64,000 bases of DNA from JANXUR01 sp038229415 (lineage in GTDB: Bacteria > Acidobacteriota > Terriglobia > Terriglobales > Acidobacteriaceae): contig JBBROM010000010.1 of assembly GCA_038229415.1 (NCBI GenBank), forward strand, positions 1 through 64,000, read 5' to 3'. Of the stretch, positions 24,766-33,719 are shown one piece after another. The notes under the pieces were generated by a model that saw nothing but the letters and a program-made list of their open reading frames with translations, did no database searches and was not told the origin of the DNA. Position 1 is the stretch's first letter. Each line of letters opens with the position of its first letter. The translations under genes and the position numbers were made by a program.

Positions 24766-26499
24766 CTATCCGCGTGACTTTCGCTTGCCGTGGCCGGACT
24801 TTGCCTTGCTCGTGTGGCTCTTGCCGCCCTTGCCTGACTTTCCCTTGCGTGGACGCTTGGAAGGAGCCTGCGTGTTGATCACGTCACTGCTTTTACCCTT
24901 GACTGGCAGATACACCTTGAGTAGTTGGCCCGAGGTCAGCTTGTCGCCTTTTACGTGGTTCCATGCCTGCAGGCGATCTTCGGGTACGCCAAAGTGCTCG
25001 GCGACCGAAGCCACCGAATCGCCCTTACGGGCTTTGTACAGGCGCGCCCGCTTGGAAAAGCGCATCACGCCGGAATCCGTGCTCTTGCCCGGAGCCAGCG
25101 GAATAATCACCTTGCTCTCCGCCGTCGGCTCCTGATCGCCGAGGCCGTTGGCTTCGGCAATCGCCTGCGATGTGGTGTGATACTTGTGCGCCAAACCTGC
25201 CAGCGTATCGCCGGGCTCCACTTTGTGGAATCGCCAAGCCACGCGCATATCCGGCGGAATCTTGGCAATGGCAGCGAGGTATTTGTCCTTGGTTCCGACG
25301 GGCAAACGCAGATCAAACTGCGCGGTATTCGGCGTTGTCAGCCGCAACAAGCTGGGATTCAACTCGACCAGCGCATCCAGTGGCGCGTCCACGCACTCGG
25401 CCACCAGCCGCAAGTCCACGGGATAGTTCACTGAAATTTTGTCGGACTGCTCGGGCGTATCCGGCACAATCTCGGTCAAACCGTACTTGTCGGGATTCTT
25501 CGCCATGATGGTCATGGCCAGGATGATGGGCACGTAATCCTTGGTCTGCTGCGGCAGGACATTGCGCCGGTACAGCTCCCAGAAGTCCGCGTATCCAGTA
25601 CGCCGCACTGCGGCCTGCACGTTACCCGCACCGGTGTTGTAGGCAGCCATAGCGAGATACCAGTCGCCTAACTGGTTGTAGAGGTCGTGGAGGTGATGCG
25701 CCGCCGCCCGCGTGGATTTCTCCGGGTCCTGACGATCGTCCTTCCACCAACTGCGTTCCAGCCCGTATTTTTCGCCGGTCTGCGCCACAAACTGCCACAT
25801 GCCCCGAGCCTTGGCATACGAAAGTGCCAGAGGATGGAAGCCGGACTCCGCCTGCGCCAGATAGATCAGATCCTGCGGCACTCCCTCTTCCTTGAATACC
25901 TGCTCGATCATCGGGCGATATCGGCCCGCCCGCTGCAACGCTCGCTCCAGAGTTCCGCGCCCACGATTGGAAAAGAACGAGATGAATCCCGCTACGGTGT
26001 CGTTCAGCATCAGAGGCAAGTCGGAGCGTGTGTTCTTCAGCTCGGCTTCGGCCTGCGCCTTCACTTTCGGATCCACGGTTAGCTCGATGCCATTGATGGC
26101 ATCAATCGGGGCAGGCTCAGCCTTGCGCTCGGTGAAGCCGTCGCCCTGCTCCAGCGCCTCTTTTTCCAGCCGATTCACGCCATCCACCACGCGATCAAAC
26201 TCAGCCTGCCAGCGCGGATCTGTGCGCAAATTTTCGGGTGTAGTCGCCAGCAGGTCAAAGGCATGGTCAAAGTCCATGCGTGCGGCTTCGAGGTGCCCGG
26301 CGCGGTAGTCAAGTTCGCCGTCGTCGTAGCTCTGCCGCACCTGCAAGATCAGCTGGCCGAGAGCGTCGTTCGTGGTGCTTTGGGCAAGGCCCGACGATGT
26401 TAGCGCGATGGCCGCAACCAACAGCCCGGCAAGTACACCCATACCTCGGAATTGCATCTTCTTCCGCAAAAAGCCCATACCTCTAAAGACTGGCGCCAC
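24766..26499 (-). CDS. MltD-like lytic transglycosylase with LysM domains
   Basis: 577 residues. A signal sequence (GVLAGLLVAAIALTSSGLAQ) follows several possible Met starts (26499, 26478, 26457). The SLT domain contains AQAESGFHPLALSYAKARGMWQF, with the catalytic Glu in AESGF, and AAYNTGAGNVQAAV. Two LysM modules follow (FHKVEPGDTLAGLAHKYHTT and KARKGDSVASVAEHFGVP), then a lysine-rich tail. It would cut murein glycan strands with formation of 1,6-anhydroMurNAc. Its 205-base upstream spacing from the histone-like gene suggests separate transcription. Confidence 0.9.
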   Translation of the reverse strand: MAPVFRGMGFLRKKMQFRGMGVLAGLLVAAIALTSSGLAQSTTNDALGQLILQVRQSYDDGELDYRAGHLEAARMDFDHAFDLLATTPENLRTDPRWQAEFDRVVDGVNRLEKEALEQGDGFTERKAEPAPIDAINGIELTVDPKVKAQAEAELKNTRSDLPLMLNDTVAGFISFFSNRGRGTLERALQRAGRYRPMIEQVFKEEGVPQDLIYLAQAESGFHPLALSYAKARGMWQFVAQTGEKYGLERSWWKDDRQDPEKSTRAAAHHLHDLYNQLGDWYLAMAAYNTGAGNVQAAVRRTGYADFWELYRRNVLPQQTKDYVPIILAMTIMAKNPDKYGLTEIVPDTPEQSDKISVNYPVDLRLVAECVDAPLDALVELNPSLLRLTTPNTAQFDLRLPVGTKDKYLAAIAKIPPDMRVAWRFHKVEPGDTLAGLAHKYHTTSQAIAEANGLGDQEPTAESKVIIPLAPGKSTDSGVMRFSKRARLYKARKGDSVASVAEHFGVPEDRLQAWNHVKGDKLTSGQLLKVYLPVKGKSSDVINTQAPSKRPRKGKSGKGGKSHTSKAKSGHGKRKSRG

Positions 26500-26580
26500 G
26501 GCATACGGTGAGCACCATGAATATGAATTTTGGAATAGCGAATGGTACCACGCAAAGCGCGGGGGTACGACGCTGCATAT

Positions 26581-26612
26581 AACAAGGGGTTCCGCAGTGG
26601 GAACCCCTTGTT
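26581..26612. terminator. Hairpin downstream of the TonB receptor gene
   Basis: AACAAGGGGTTCC (26581-26593) and GGAACCCCTTGTT (26600-26612) form a perfect 13-bp stem with a 6-base loop. It lies 33 bases beyond the receptor stop and upstream of the MltD-like gene on the same strand. It probably ends receptor transcripts, although no long T-run follows. Confidence 0.6.
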
Positions 26613-26644
26613 ATTCCTATTTCAGTTTATCAGCGTGACTTGAC

Positions 26645-29600
26645 TTACCAGCTCAACCGCAGTGCCAACTGGAACTGCCGCGGGTCGGACGCCGCCGTCA
26701 CCTGCCCGGCTACGTTGTACAGCGGATTTACCGACAATACGTTGAACTTGTTGGGCAAATTGAACATATCCACGATGCCATCCAGATTTATCCGCTCGCC
26801 CAGCGGAATCCGCTTGGAGATGCGCAGGTCGCTAAACAGCGTGTAGGGCTGGCGGCCAGCATTTCGGCTCAAGTTGCCCGCCAGTTGGCCGTCAATAAAG
26901 CACGGCACCTGGAAGAACCCGGTCGGCGAGTATTTCGACGCGACTGGCAGGTCGGTGCTGCACGATGTCGCTGGCGTACCCGCCGCCACTGCGTTTGGAC
27001 GTGCCTCACCCGGCGCGAACTGGAATGTTGTGTCTTGGTCGGTTCCGATGTTGAACGGACGCCCCGCGCCAATGTCCAGAATCGGAGCGAACGTCCAACC
27101 GCTGCGCAACTTCGCACTCAGGCCGTCGCCGCTCACCCGCCCGGTCTGGTACACGCCGCTGAATACAAAGCGGTGCGGTTCGTTGAACGACGAGATCGAG
27201 CGCTCGGCCTTCAGGTTGTAGCTATCCTGCGGCGACAATGTGGACTGCAAGTCAGTGGAATCATCCAGCGACTTGGACCACGTATAGGAAGCAAGGAACG
27301 AATAGTGGTCCGCGAAGTTCTTACGCAGATTGATCGAGAGGGCGTGATACACCGAGCTGCCGTTGGACTCATTCGGATTGAAGTCGCCGAAGGGCACGGA
27401 AGTGCAACTGCCGGGCTGCGTTGGGTCACACGGCCCTCCATTGGCGCCGAGTCCGAGCCCCTCCGCCTTTAGCACTATCTGTGCCAGTCCGAGACAGGCC
27501 AATCCTCCCGGCCCACTGGCAGCGAAGGCGTTGGCCACTGACGGATTAAATCCGCTGCGCCGGAAAAAATTAACCAGCGTTGCCGGAACATACGCGCCGC
27601 CCGGGCCCACACCGCATGCACTCACGCTTAGCGGACTGGTGGCGTTGGTCACACCCGTTTTTGCAAAGTCCGCCTTGGCGGCCCGCCAGTTCGCCACCAG
27701 CAGATCGCCACGCACCGCATTTACATTGATCGGCCGGTTCAGGTGTCGTCCGCCGTTGAAGTTGTATGCCACGCTGAGCGAGTAGCCGCGGCCCAAGTCG
27801 TGCTCAAAGCTGAGGTTCGCTTGATTGGAGTAGGCGAACACGAAGTTCTTGCCCTGGGGAAAACCGAAAGGTTGGAAGGCTAGGGGGAAGCCAGCAGCAA
27901 TGTAGCCCTGGTTGAGGAACAGCGATTGCGAGTACGAAGGGTCAAAGCGCTGCTGATTGGCCTGATAGCCAAACCCGGCCTGCGCCAGTGGGCCTAAGCA
28001 ATTGGCGTTGCCGAGTGTGCCCTGAAAGATGTTGGTCGCGTTCAGGGTTGCGGCAAAATCGCCAGCAGTTGCTGGTGGCGGCGCACCGATCGCGCACGGC
28101 GAACTGCCCGCAAATAGCAACTGACCGGAACTCGAACCGTCCGAGGCATCGCCCAGGAAGTACAAGCCCAGCAGTGGATGGTCGTAGAACAGGCCATAGG
28201 ATCCGCTGATCTTGGTTTTGCCGTCGCCATGGGGATCCCATGCCACGCCGATGCGTGGAGCCACGTTGTTGAAGTCGTTCTGGATGCCCTTCTGCACTTG
28301 CAACGCGTTGTACGCCGCCTGTGCTGCTGCCACGGGAGGCTTGAACTGCGGTCCGAACTCCACGTCATAGCGCACGCCGTAGTTCACGGTCAGCTTATGG
28401 GTCGCGCGCCAGGAATCCTGCCAGAATCCTCCTAACGTCTTGTTGGAAAACGAATCCTGCGGATTGCCGATGCCTTGCACAAATGTGCTGGGGATGCCCA
28501 GTCCGTACGACTGCAAGCCGGTAAAGCCGGGCAGGCCCGGCAAGCCGAACGACTTAAAATCCGGAAAGCCGAGACTGGACGCATCGAGCCCGCCGAAGTT
28601 GAACACGCCACCGTAGTTCACGGTGAAGATGGCGCTCAGCGGCAGATAGTTTACGTCCACGCCAAACTTGGTGTTGTGTGTGCCTTTGGTCCACGAAAAA
28701 TTGTCAGTAAACTGATAGCGCTTTTCGGTGCGGCGAATAAAGCTGAACGGCTCGCGGCCGACGAAGGCATATCCACCGATGTTCGCCGCCGGACTCGAAC
28801 CGCCGGGCGACTGCGCGAAGTTGTAGAGCAAACCACGCCGCGCATACTGAAAGCGGAATTCGTTGATGCGGTTGTTGCCAATGGTCCAGGTGTCTTGCAC
28901 CGTGCCCGCCAAGTCGCGATACTGTTGCAGCGAAGTCCGCGACTGGCTGTTTTGTCCGAAGGTCTGGTTCTGTCCTTGCGGCTGGATGCCATTCACCAGC
29001 GACGGGCTGACATTCGCCCGGAACATCAGGCGATTGTTGTTGCTGACGTTGTGATCGAGCCGCAGTGAATAGACGCTGGTGCCCTCAAACACCGGGAAGT
29101 TGCCGGACTGCCCGGCGAGCGGCAAAAAGTTGGCTGGCAACGTCGCCCCCGAAGTGGGGAACTGGTTCAGCCCGGTCACTCCCGGAATGAAGGCAAATGC
29201 TCCGGGATAGTTGCCGTTGATCGCAATTTCCGAACTGCCCCCTGCAAGAAATGCATACTTCTGAATCGCCCCCTGTAGCTGCGCTGGCAGAAACGGATAC
29301 GACGGAGTGATCGCAGTCAGAAACCCTGCCTGGTCAGGGGTCAACTGCAAATTGAACAAGCCCGGACCGGCCCCAAAGATCGTTCCCGCGTCATAGGGAA
29401 CCAACCCATAGTTGTTCGCGCCGATGGAAGAGAATCCCGTTTCGTGGCGACGGGTGTTTTCGTACGCAAAGTAGTAGAACGTCTTATCTTTCTTGATGGC
29501 GCCGCCCAGCGCCACGCCTGCCTGCACCCGCGTGTATGCCGGGTTGGGCACGTTGGAGAACGGATTCACTGCCTGAATCTTGCGGTTGCGCAAATAGCCG

Positions 29601-30376
29601 AATACGCTGCCATGGAAGTCGTTGGAGCCGGAGCGCGTGATGATGTTGACCACGCCGCCCGCGGCGCGGCCATACTCCGGCGAATAGCCGTTGGTGATGA
29701 TCTGGAACTCCTGCACCGCCTCCTGCGAAACCGTGGAGCGGATGCCGTTGGTGGAGTTGTCTACCGCGTCCGCGCCATCCACGTTCACAAGATTCGAGCG
29801 GGCGCGCTGGCCGCCAAAGTTCAGTCCCGACGTGGGCGCTGCGCCGATGGAGGGCGCGTTGTCGCGGACGACCTGCGAGTTTGTCTTGGTGAAGTCAATG
29901 TAGTTGCGGCCGTTGATGGGCAGATTGTCAATGCTCTTCTGGTTGATGGTTTCAGTCGTGGATGTTTGCGCGGTTTGGATGACCTCGGCTTCGGCCGTGA
30001 CCGTCACCGTTTCCTTGCCGGTCGCCAGCTTCAGGGCCACGGGCACGTCAACTGAGCCGCCTACCGTCACCACCACGCCAGTGGCTATGGTGGTGTTGAA
30101 ACCCGGTGCCTCCACCGTCACGGCATAGGTGCCGGGAGGCAACAGAATGAGCGAATACTCGCCCTGCGCCGAGGATTTCGACGTGCGGTCGAGCCCGCGC
30201 GCGGCATCGCGTGCCGTCACCGTGGCATTGGCCACCGACGCACCTGCGGGGTCTTTCACAATCACGTGAATGTCGCCGGTGGCTGCGCCCTGGGCCAGCA
30301 GCAGACCGGGAACGAGCAGGAGCGTCAGCGCACAGAGAACGGTAGTCAGAACCTTCGTGATCTTCATGGATTTCAT
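26645..30376 (-). CDS. Oar-like TonB-dependent outer membrane receptor
   Basis: 1243 residues from the ATG at 30376; the open frame upstream to 30514 has no signal-like sequence. After a signal peptide (VLTTVLCALTLLLVPGLLLAQ) comes a carboxypeptidase-regulatory-like domain (GDIHVIVKDPAGASVANATV, about 30-115). The plug follows (IDNLPINGRNYIDF, NLVNVDGADAVDNSTNGI), then a large beta-barrel ending in the aromatic LRLSW expected for BAM recognition. This architecture is typical of the expanded Oar/SusC-like receptors of Acidobacteria and probably imports sugars or peptides. No SusD or substrate-processing gene is adjacent, so the ligand is open. Confidence 0.9.
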   Translation of the reverse strand: MKSMKITKVLTTVLCALTLLLVPGLLLAQGAATGDIHVIVKDPAGASVANATVTARDAARGLDRTSKSSAQGEYSLILLPPGTYAVTVEAPGFNTTIATGVVVTVGGSVDVPVALKLATGKETVTVTAEAEVIQTAQTSTTETINQKSIDNLPINGRNYIDFTKTNSQVVRDNAPSIGAAPTSGLNFGGQRARSNLVNVDGADAVDNSTNGIRSTVSQEAVQEFQIITNGYSPEYGRAAGGVVNIITRSGSNDFHGSVFGYLRNRKIQAVNPFSNVPNPAYTRVQAGVALGGAIKKDKTFYYFAYENTRRHETGFSSIGANNYGLVPYDAGTIFGAGPGLFNLQLTPDQAGFLTAITPSYPFLPAQLQGAIQKYAFLAGGSSEIAINGNYPGAFAFIPGVTGLNQFPTSGATLPANFLPLAGQSGNFPVFEGTSVYSLRLDHNVSNNNRLMFRANVSPSLVNGIQPQGQNQTFGQNSQSRTSLQQYRDLAGTVQDTWTIGNNRINEFRFQYARRGLLYNFAQSPGGSSPAANIGGYAFVGREPFSFIRRTEKRYQFTDNFSWTKGTHNTKFGVDVNYLPLSAIFTVNYGGVFNFGGLDASSLGFPDFKSFGLPGLPGFTGLQSYGLGIPSTFVQGIGNPQDSFSNKTLGGFWQDSWRATHKLTVNYGVRYDVEFGPQFKPPVAAAQAAYNALQVQKGIQNDFNNVAPRIGVAWDPHGDGKTKISGSYGLFYDHPLLGLYFLGDASDGSSSGQLLFAGSSPCAIGAPPPATAGDFAATLNATNIFQGTLGNANCLGPLAQAGFGYQANQQRFDPSYSQSLFLNQGYIAAGFPLAFQPFGFPQGKNFVFAYSNQANLSFEHDLGRGYSLSVAYNFNGGRHLNRPINVNAVRGDLLVANWRAAKADFAKTGVTNATSPLSVSACGVGPGGAYVPATLVNFFRRSGFNPSVANAFAASGPGGLACLGLAQIVLKAEGLGLGANGGPCDPTQPGSCTSVPFGDFNPNESNGSSVYHALSINLRKNFADHYSFLASYTWSKSLDDSTDLQSTLSPQDSYNLKAERSISSFNEPHRFVFSGVYQTGRVSGDGLSAKLRSGWTFAPILDIGAGRPFNIGTDQDTTFQFAPGEARPNAVAAGTPATSCSTDLPVASKYSPTGFFQVPCFIDGQLAGNLSRNAGRQPYTLFSDLRISKRIPLGERINLDGIVDMFNLPNKFNVLSVNPLYNVAGQVTAASDPRQFQLALRLSW

Positions 30377-30561
30377 GGGAAAACCTCTGGAATCGGAGAT
30401 AGAAGTGCGGCAGCACGCGCCAGCGTGTGGGTAAACCCTTCGGAAGTCCGAGCGGCAAGGACGGATTCGCAGCATGGAATGGCGAGAAATGTGCCCCGAA
30501 GGGTTGTAACTCAACCGGGAACGGAAAGCAAGTGCAAGGGGGCGGCGAAGGGCTGGAGGCG

Positions 30562-31002
30562 CTAAGCTGGGAAGCTGTTTGGAGTGCGTACCAAGCTCGC
30601 AATCTCGGGGCTGAGACGATCAAAGTCGCGCACGTTCCAGGTGTAGAACGCATCCGCTCCAGCTTTGAGCGCGCAACGGGCAATCAGCAGGTCGTAGATG
30701 ACCGCGCCAGCGAGGCTCAGATCGGCGGCGATGCGAACCGTCTCAGCGTATTCATCACCATCCAGCGCTACCACGGAGAGCCTGTCGCGCAGATCCGTCA
30801 GGTAGAGGCTTGCCTCGTGACCGGTTGACCGCAAGCCACGTGGCATGCGCGTGAGGTTGCAGTAGGTTTCGGCCAGACAATGAGCAGCCGTTCGAGAGTT
30901 GGCGGGGGTGCAACTAGCCAACAGACGCAAGCTCGGCAAGTGGTGCTCGTGATCTGCGATGAACGCCGGTACTAGCACGGAGGTATCGAGAAATGTGATC
31001 AC
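30562..31002 (-). CDS. vapC: VapC-like PIN-domain toxin
   Basis: 146 residues. The PIN acid residues are Asp6 (FLDTS), Glu45 (LAETY), Asp104 (IYDLLIA) and Asp126 (NVRDF), so a Mg2+-dependent RNase active site is complete. Its ATG overlaps the stop of the upstream antitoxin gene by four bases (30999-31002). VapC toxins cut tRNA or rRNA when the labile antitoxin is lost. Confidence 0.9.
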   Translation of the reverse strand: MITFLDTSVLVPAFIADHEHHLPSLRLLASCTPANSRTAAHCLAETYCNLTRMPRGLRSTGHEASLYLTDLRDRLSVVALDGDEYAETVRIAADLSLAGAVIYDLLIARCALKAGADAFYTWNVRDFDRLSPEIASLVRTPNSFPA

Positions 31003-31289
31003 TTGGCGCTGACGCTTTGGAGTTCACCGTCGAAGTGGCGGTTCCGCTCGTCGCGCTGCTCAAGCATGATCGCACGTGTCTCCGCCTGCGTAATCTTGCG
31101 GCTGCCGTGAAACACCCAAATGCCGAGTTCCTTGCTCATGCGGCCAGCCGGGCGCACAGGCTTGGCGATGATGCCATCGCCGTCGCGGACCAACTGGAGT
31201 TCATCGCCCGGCTCAAGTTGCAGGCTGTCGCGCAATGCTTTCGGTATGACGATGCGACCGGCTTTGTCAATGCTGGTGGTGAGGCTCAT
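30999..31289 (-). CDS. vapB: AbrB/SpoVT-type antitoxin (VapB-like)
   Basis: 96 residues. The N-terminal swapped-hairpin DNA-binding domain is seen in SIDKAGRIVIPKALRDSLQL...GDELQLV. The C-terminal half, with WVFHGSRKITQAETRAIM, should wrap and inhibit the PIN toxin encoded next. It probably represses its own promoter through the palindrome at 31292-31309. Confidence 0.88.
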   Translation of the reverse strand: MSLTTSIDKAGRIVIPKALRDSLQLEPGDELQLVRDGDGIIAKPVRPAGRMSKELGIWVFHGSRKITQAETRAIMLEQRDERNRHFDGELQSVSAK

Positions 31290-31291
31290 AA

Positions 31292-31323
31292 TACCATTAT
31301 AGAATGGTAAATGGCATTTGTAA
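31292..31323 (-). promoter_or_regulatory. vapBC promoter with overlapping operator palindrome
   Basis: On the minus strand, TTACAA (31318-31323) and TATAAT (31296-31301) are 16 bases apart. TACCATT (31292-31298) and AATGGTA (31303-31309) form an inverted repeat that covers the -10 box. An antitoxin dimer bound there would block RNA polymerase. Confidence 0.65.
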
Positions 31324-31341
31324 ATGGGAGATTAGTAGAAT

Positions 31342-32277
31342 TTACCGCTCAATGCCGCGCTGTGGGCCTTCGGCCGTCCGCACGCCCCAGGCCATGCGCG
31401 GGGTATTGTGGTGGATGCCCCAGCGTCCGGCGCGGTCGAGCACGATCAGGCCGCCGTGTCCGCCGAGGCGGCGCTTGAGCATGGCAATCGCCTCGGTCGC
31501 GGCTGCTTGCGGCGTATGCCCTGCCGCCACATAGTCGGCTGTCCACTTGGCCAGCACCAGCTTCATCATGGGCTCGCCCCATCCGGTGGTGGAGACCGCC
31601 GCAGACTCGTTGTCGGCATAGCAGCCGCAGCCGATGAGCGAGGAGTCGCCCACCCGGCCCGGCGTCTTGTTGAGGATGCCGCCGGTCGAAGTCGCCGCTG
31701 CGATGTTGCCTTCGGAGTCGAGCGCGACTGCGCCTACCGTGTCGTGATCCTTTTCGGCAGCTGCAGCGAACAAGTCATTGTCCGATCCGCCGCCGCGTGC
31801 GAGCTGCTCTTTGTACTCGCGCAGACGCTCGACTTCGCGCGGAATCACCAAGTCGGCGTTATCGCACAGCGTCGCGCCCTTTTCCTGCGCGAATCGCTCC
31901 GCCCCTTCGCCGACGAAGTACACGTGCGCCGAATCATGCAGAATGCGTCGGGCGGCGCGTATGGGATTGCGAATGCGCTCGACGCAGCCGACGCCACCCG
32001 CGCGCAGGGTCGCGCCGTCCATCATCAGAGCGTCGAGCTGCACCTTGCCGTCGCGATTGAGGAAGCTGCCGCGCCCGGCGTCGAAGGCTTCGTGCTCTTC
32101 CATCGCTGCGACGGCTTCTTCAATGGCGTCGAGCGACGACCCGCCCTTGGCCAGCGCGTCCCAACCCGCTGCCAGAGCTTGGTCGAGGCCCTCAAGGTGC
32201 GAGGCGACTACATCGTCGGGCATAGCCCAGGCCCCGCCGTGGATGACGAGAATCGGTTGAATGTTTTGGTTCGACAC
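31342..32277 (-). CDS. iaaA: Isoaspartyl peptidase/L-asparaginase (Ntn hydrolase)
   Basis: 311 residues from the GTG at 32277; the frame is open to 32340, but the homology begins PILVIHGGAWAMPDD. The pro-enzyme cleaves itself before the Thr of KDHDTVGAVALD to give two chains. GNIAAATSTGGILNKTPGRVGDS and GCGCYAD form the active site. It hydrolyses isoaspartyl dipeptides and L-asparagine. A truncated copy of its first 45 codons lies 1.4 kb upstream at 33573-33710, so this locus has undergone a duplication. It is 106 bases after the DUF4199 gene. Confidence 0.9.
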   Translation of the reverse strand: MSNQNIQPILVIHGGAWAMPDDVVASHLEGLDQALAAGWDALAKGGSSLDAIEEAVAAMEEHEAFDAGRGSFLNRDGKVQLDALMMDGATLRAGGVGCVERIRNPIRAARRILHDSAHVYFVGEGAERFAQEKGATLCDNADLVIPREVERLREYKEQLARGGGSDNDLFAAAAEKDHDTVGAVALDSEGNIAAATSTGGILNKTPGRVGDSSLIGCGCYADNESAAVSTTGWGEPMMKLVLAKWTADYVAAGHTPQAAATEAIAMLKRRLGGHGGLIVLDRAGRWGIHHNTPRMAWGVRTAEGPQRGIER

Positions 32278-32383
32278 GAAGCTCAGGATAGCAGGGACAA
32301 GTCTTCTTGAGTCCTTCGTCGCCAGTCGCTGGCGCTCCATCTGCCCTACGGGGCGGCCAGCAACTGGAGACTTCCGCTGCCGC

Positions 32384-32905
32384 CTACACTGCTTGCGTCG
32401 GCGGCCTTTTCCGCAAGATCGCTGCCGAAAGCAGCGCGATCACGAGGCCCACTGGAAGCGGCTCCAGAAAGGTCATCGCCGCGTTGATGAACGGATTGTC
32501 GTACAGCTCCTTGTAGTGCTTAAGCTCCTTCATCTTGAGCTCGATCATGGCCGAAGTCGCGCCTGCGGCGCGCATCGTTTCCGCACTATGGGCGGCCCAT
32601 TTTTCCATAAAATCGGGCATGAACTGGAAGTAGATCACCTCCCAGGTGAGCACATAGAACACGCAGGCAATCAGCGCGATGCCCAGACCTGTGACAAACG
32701 CCTTGCCGAAGGTGATGTAGCCGTTCCCTTCCTTTTCGCGCCGCGAGCGGACGCCGAAGAACACCAGCATGAAGGCCACCACCATGGTGGTATACCCCAC
32801 CAGGTAGCTGTGGCCCAAGCGGTCCGCGAAGGGCACGGTCGCAGACATCATCACCGTGAACATTGCGCCAGAGATAAGTCCGTACTTCAGGATCGTTCGT
32901 TTCAT
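32384..32905 (-). CDS. DUF4199 family membrane protein
   Basis: 173 residues from the ATG at 32905, which has GGGGGA upstream. There are four likely membrane helices (about 7-25, 35-52, 69-90 and 150-166). The motif NGYITFGKAFVTGLGIALIA and the long charged segment before the last helix are typical of DUF4199, a family of unknown function. Its first residues, MKRTILKYGLISGA, resemble those of the LuxR-domain protein encoded upstream (MKRHILIYGLLGGA). The two genes probably form one transcription unit. Confidence 0.8.
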   Translation of the reverse strand: MKRTILKYGLISGAMFTVMMSATVPFADRLGHSYLVGYTTMVVAFMLVFFGVRSRREKEGNGYITFGKAFVTGLGIALIACVFYVLTWEVIYFQFMPDFMEKWAAHSAETMRAAGATSAMIELKMKELKHYKELYDNPFINAAMTFLEPLPVGLVIALLSAAILRKRPPTQAV

Positions 32906-33104
32906 GAAAGTCCCCCGTGATTGCAAAGTATGGCACGGGCGCTTTGCAGTTTGGTGTTGGTGCCGATTCCGGCTCCGCTGGCGCCCTGTCCTGACCCCAT
33001 GCTGCCCATCTGCATGGCGGCTGTCGTCATTCTTTCGGGTGATTCTGACCAAAATGCCCAAAAATCATGCTTTCGGGTGTCGGGCGAAACGATGCGCGGG
33101 GTGA

Positions 33105-33560
33105 TCAGGGGAGCAGGCCGAACTCCTTGCCCAGTTGCGCGGCCTGGGTGCGCCGCCGGGCACCGAGCTTGTCAAACACGCGGCTGGAGTGTGTCTTCAC
33201 GGTATTTTCGCTGACGAACAGCCTTTCTGCGATCTCCCGGTTGCTGAGGCCCTGCGCGATCAGTGCGAGCACTTCCATTTCACGCGCTGTGATGCCGAGC
33301 GACTCGCGCCGGGTTTCGTCGGGCACGAACGGCGTGCTCGCCGGAACCTCCACCCGAACCTCAACTTCCTTCACCAGAACCTTGGGTGGGCCCACCAACT
33401 TGCGTCCCAGCCACAGGCCGAGTACCGCGAAGGTGGCCGCCGTCAGCCCACCATAAATCTCCACGGAATGCTCCAGCACCAGGAATCGGTACTCGGACCA
33501 CTTCATTAGCAGAACCAGCGCTCCGCCCAGCAGACCGTAGATGAGGATGTGGCGCTTCAT
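33105..33560 (-). CDS. Membrane-anchored LuxR-type HTH regulator
   Basis: 151 residues. Two hydrophobic segments (about 4-20 and 35-52) are followed by a linker and a GerE/LuxR domain: LGITAREMEVLALIAQGLSNREIAERLFVSENTVKTHSSRVFDKLGA. There is no receiver or autoinducer domain, so the membrane part is the likely sensor. Its ATG overlaps the TGA of the truncated iaaA copy, giving an ATGA junction at 33557-33560. It probably controls the adjacent DUF4199 gene. LuxR-type proteins bound to the membrane by short N-termini are found with DUF4199 in other bacteria, as far as I recall. Confidence 0.85.
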   Translation of the reverse strand: MKRHILIYGLLGGALVLLMKWSEYRFLVLEHSVEIYGGLTAATFAVLGLWLGRKLVGPPKVLVKEVEVRVEVPASTPFVPDETRRESLGITAREMEVLALIAQGLSNREIAERLFVSENTVKTHSSRVFDKLGARRRTQAAQLGKEFGLLP

Positions 33561-33572
33561 CGGGAAGCAGCC

Positions 33573-33710
33573 ACGCCCCAGCCGGCTGCAAGGGCCAGAT
33601 CGAGCCCTTCGGGGTGCGAGGCGACGACATCGTCAGGCATTGCCCAGACGCCGTATTGAATGACAAGAATCGGTCGAATATCTTGGTTTGACACGAAGCT
33701 CAGGATAGCA
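33573..33710 (-). pseudogene. Truncated duplicate of the iaaA 5' end
   Basis: The sequence matches 32159-32293, the start of iaaA and its upstream bases, with scattered substitutions. It encodes SNQDIRPILVIQYGVWAMPD against SNQNIQPILVIHGGAWAMPD. A GTG at 33694 matches the iaaA start, and the frame stops at 33557 after 45 codons, overlapping the luxR ATG. All catalytic parts are absent. It is either a dead remnant of a tandem duplication or a retained short leader that couples translation to luxR. Confidence 0.75.
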
Positions 33711-33719
33711 AATGGCCGG

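Noticed and set aside
30377..30514. Upstream start for the TonB receptor
   Set aside because: The extra residues lack signal-peptide character, whereas the Met at 30376 is followed by a clear one.
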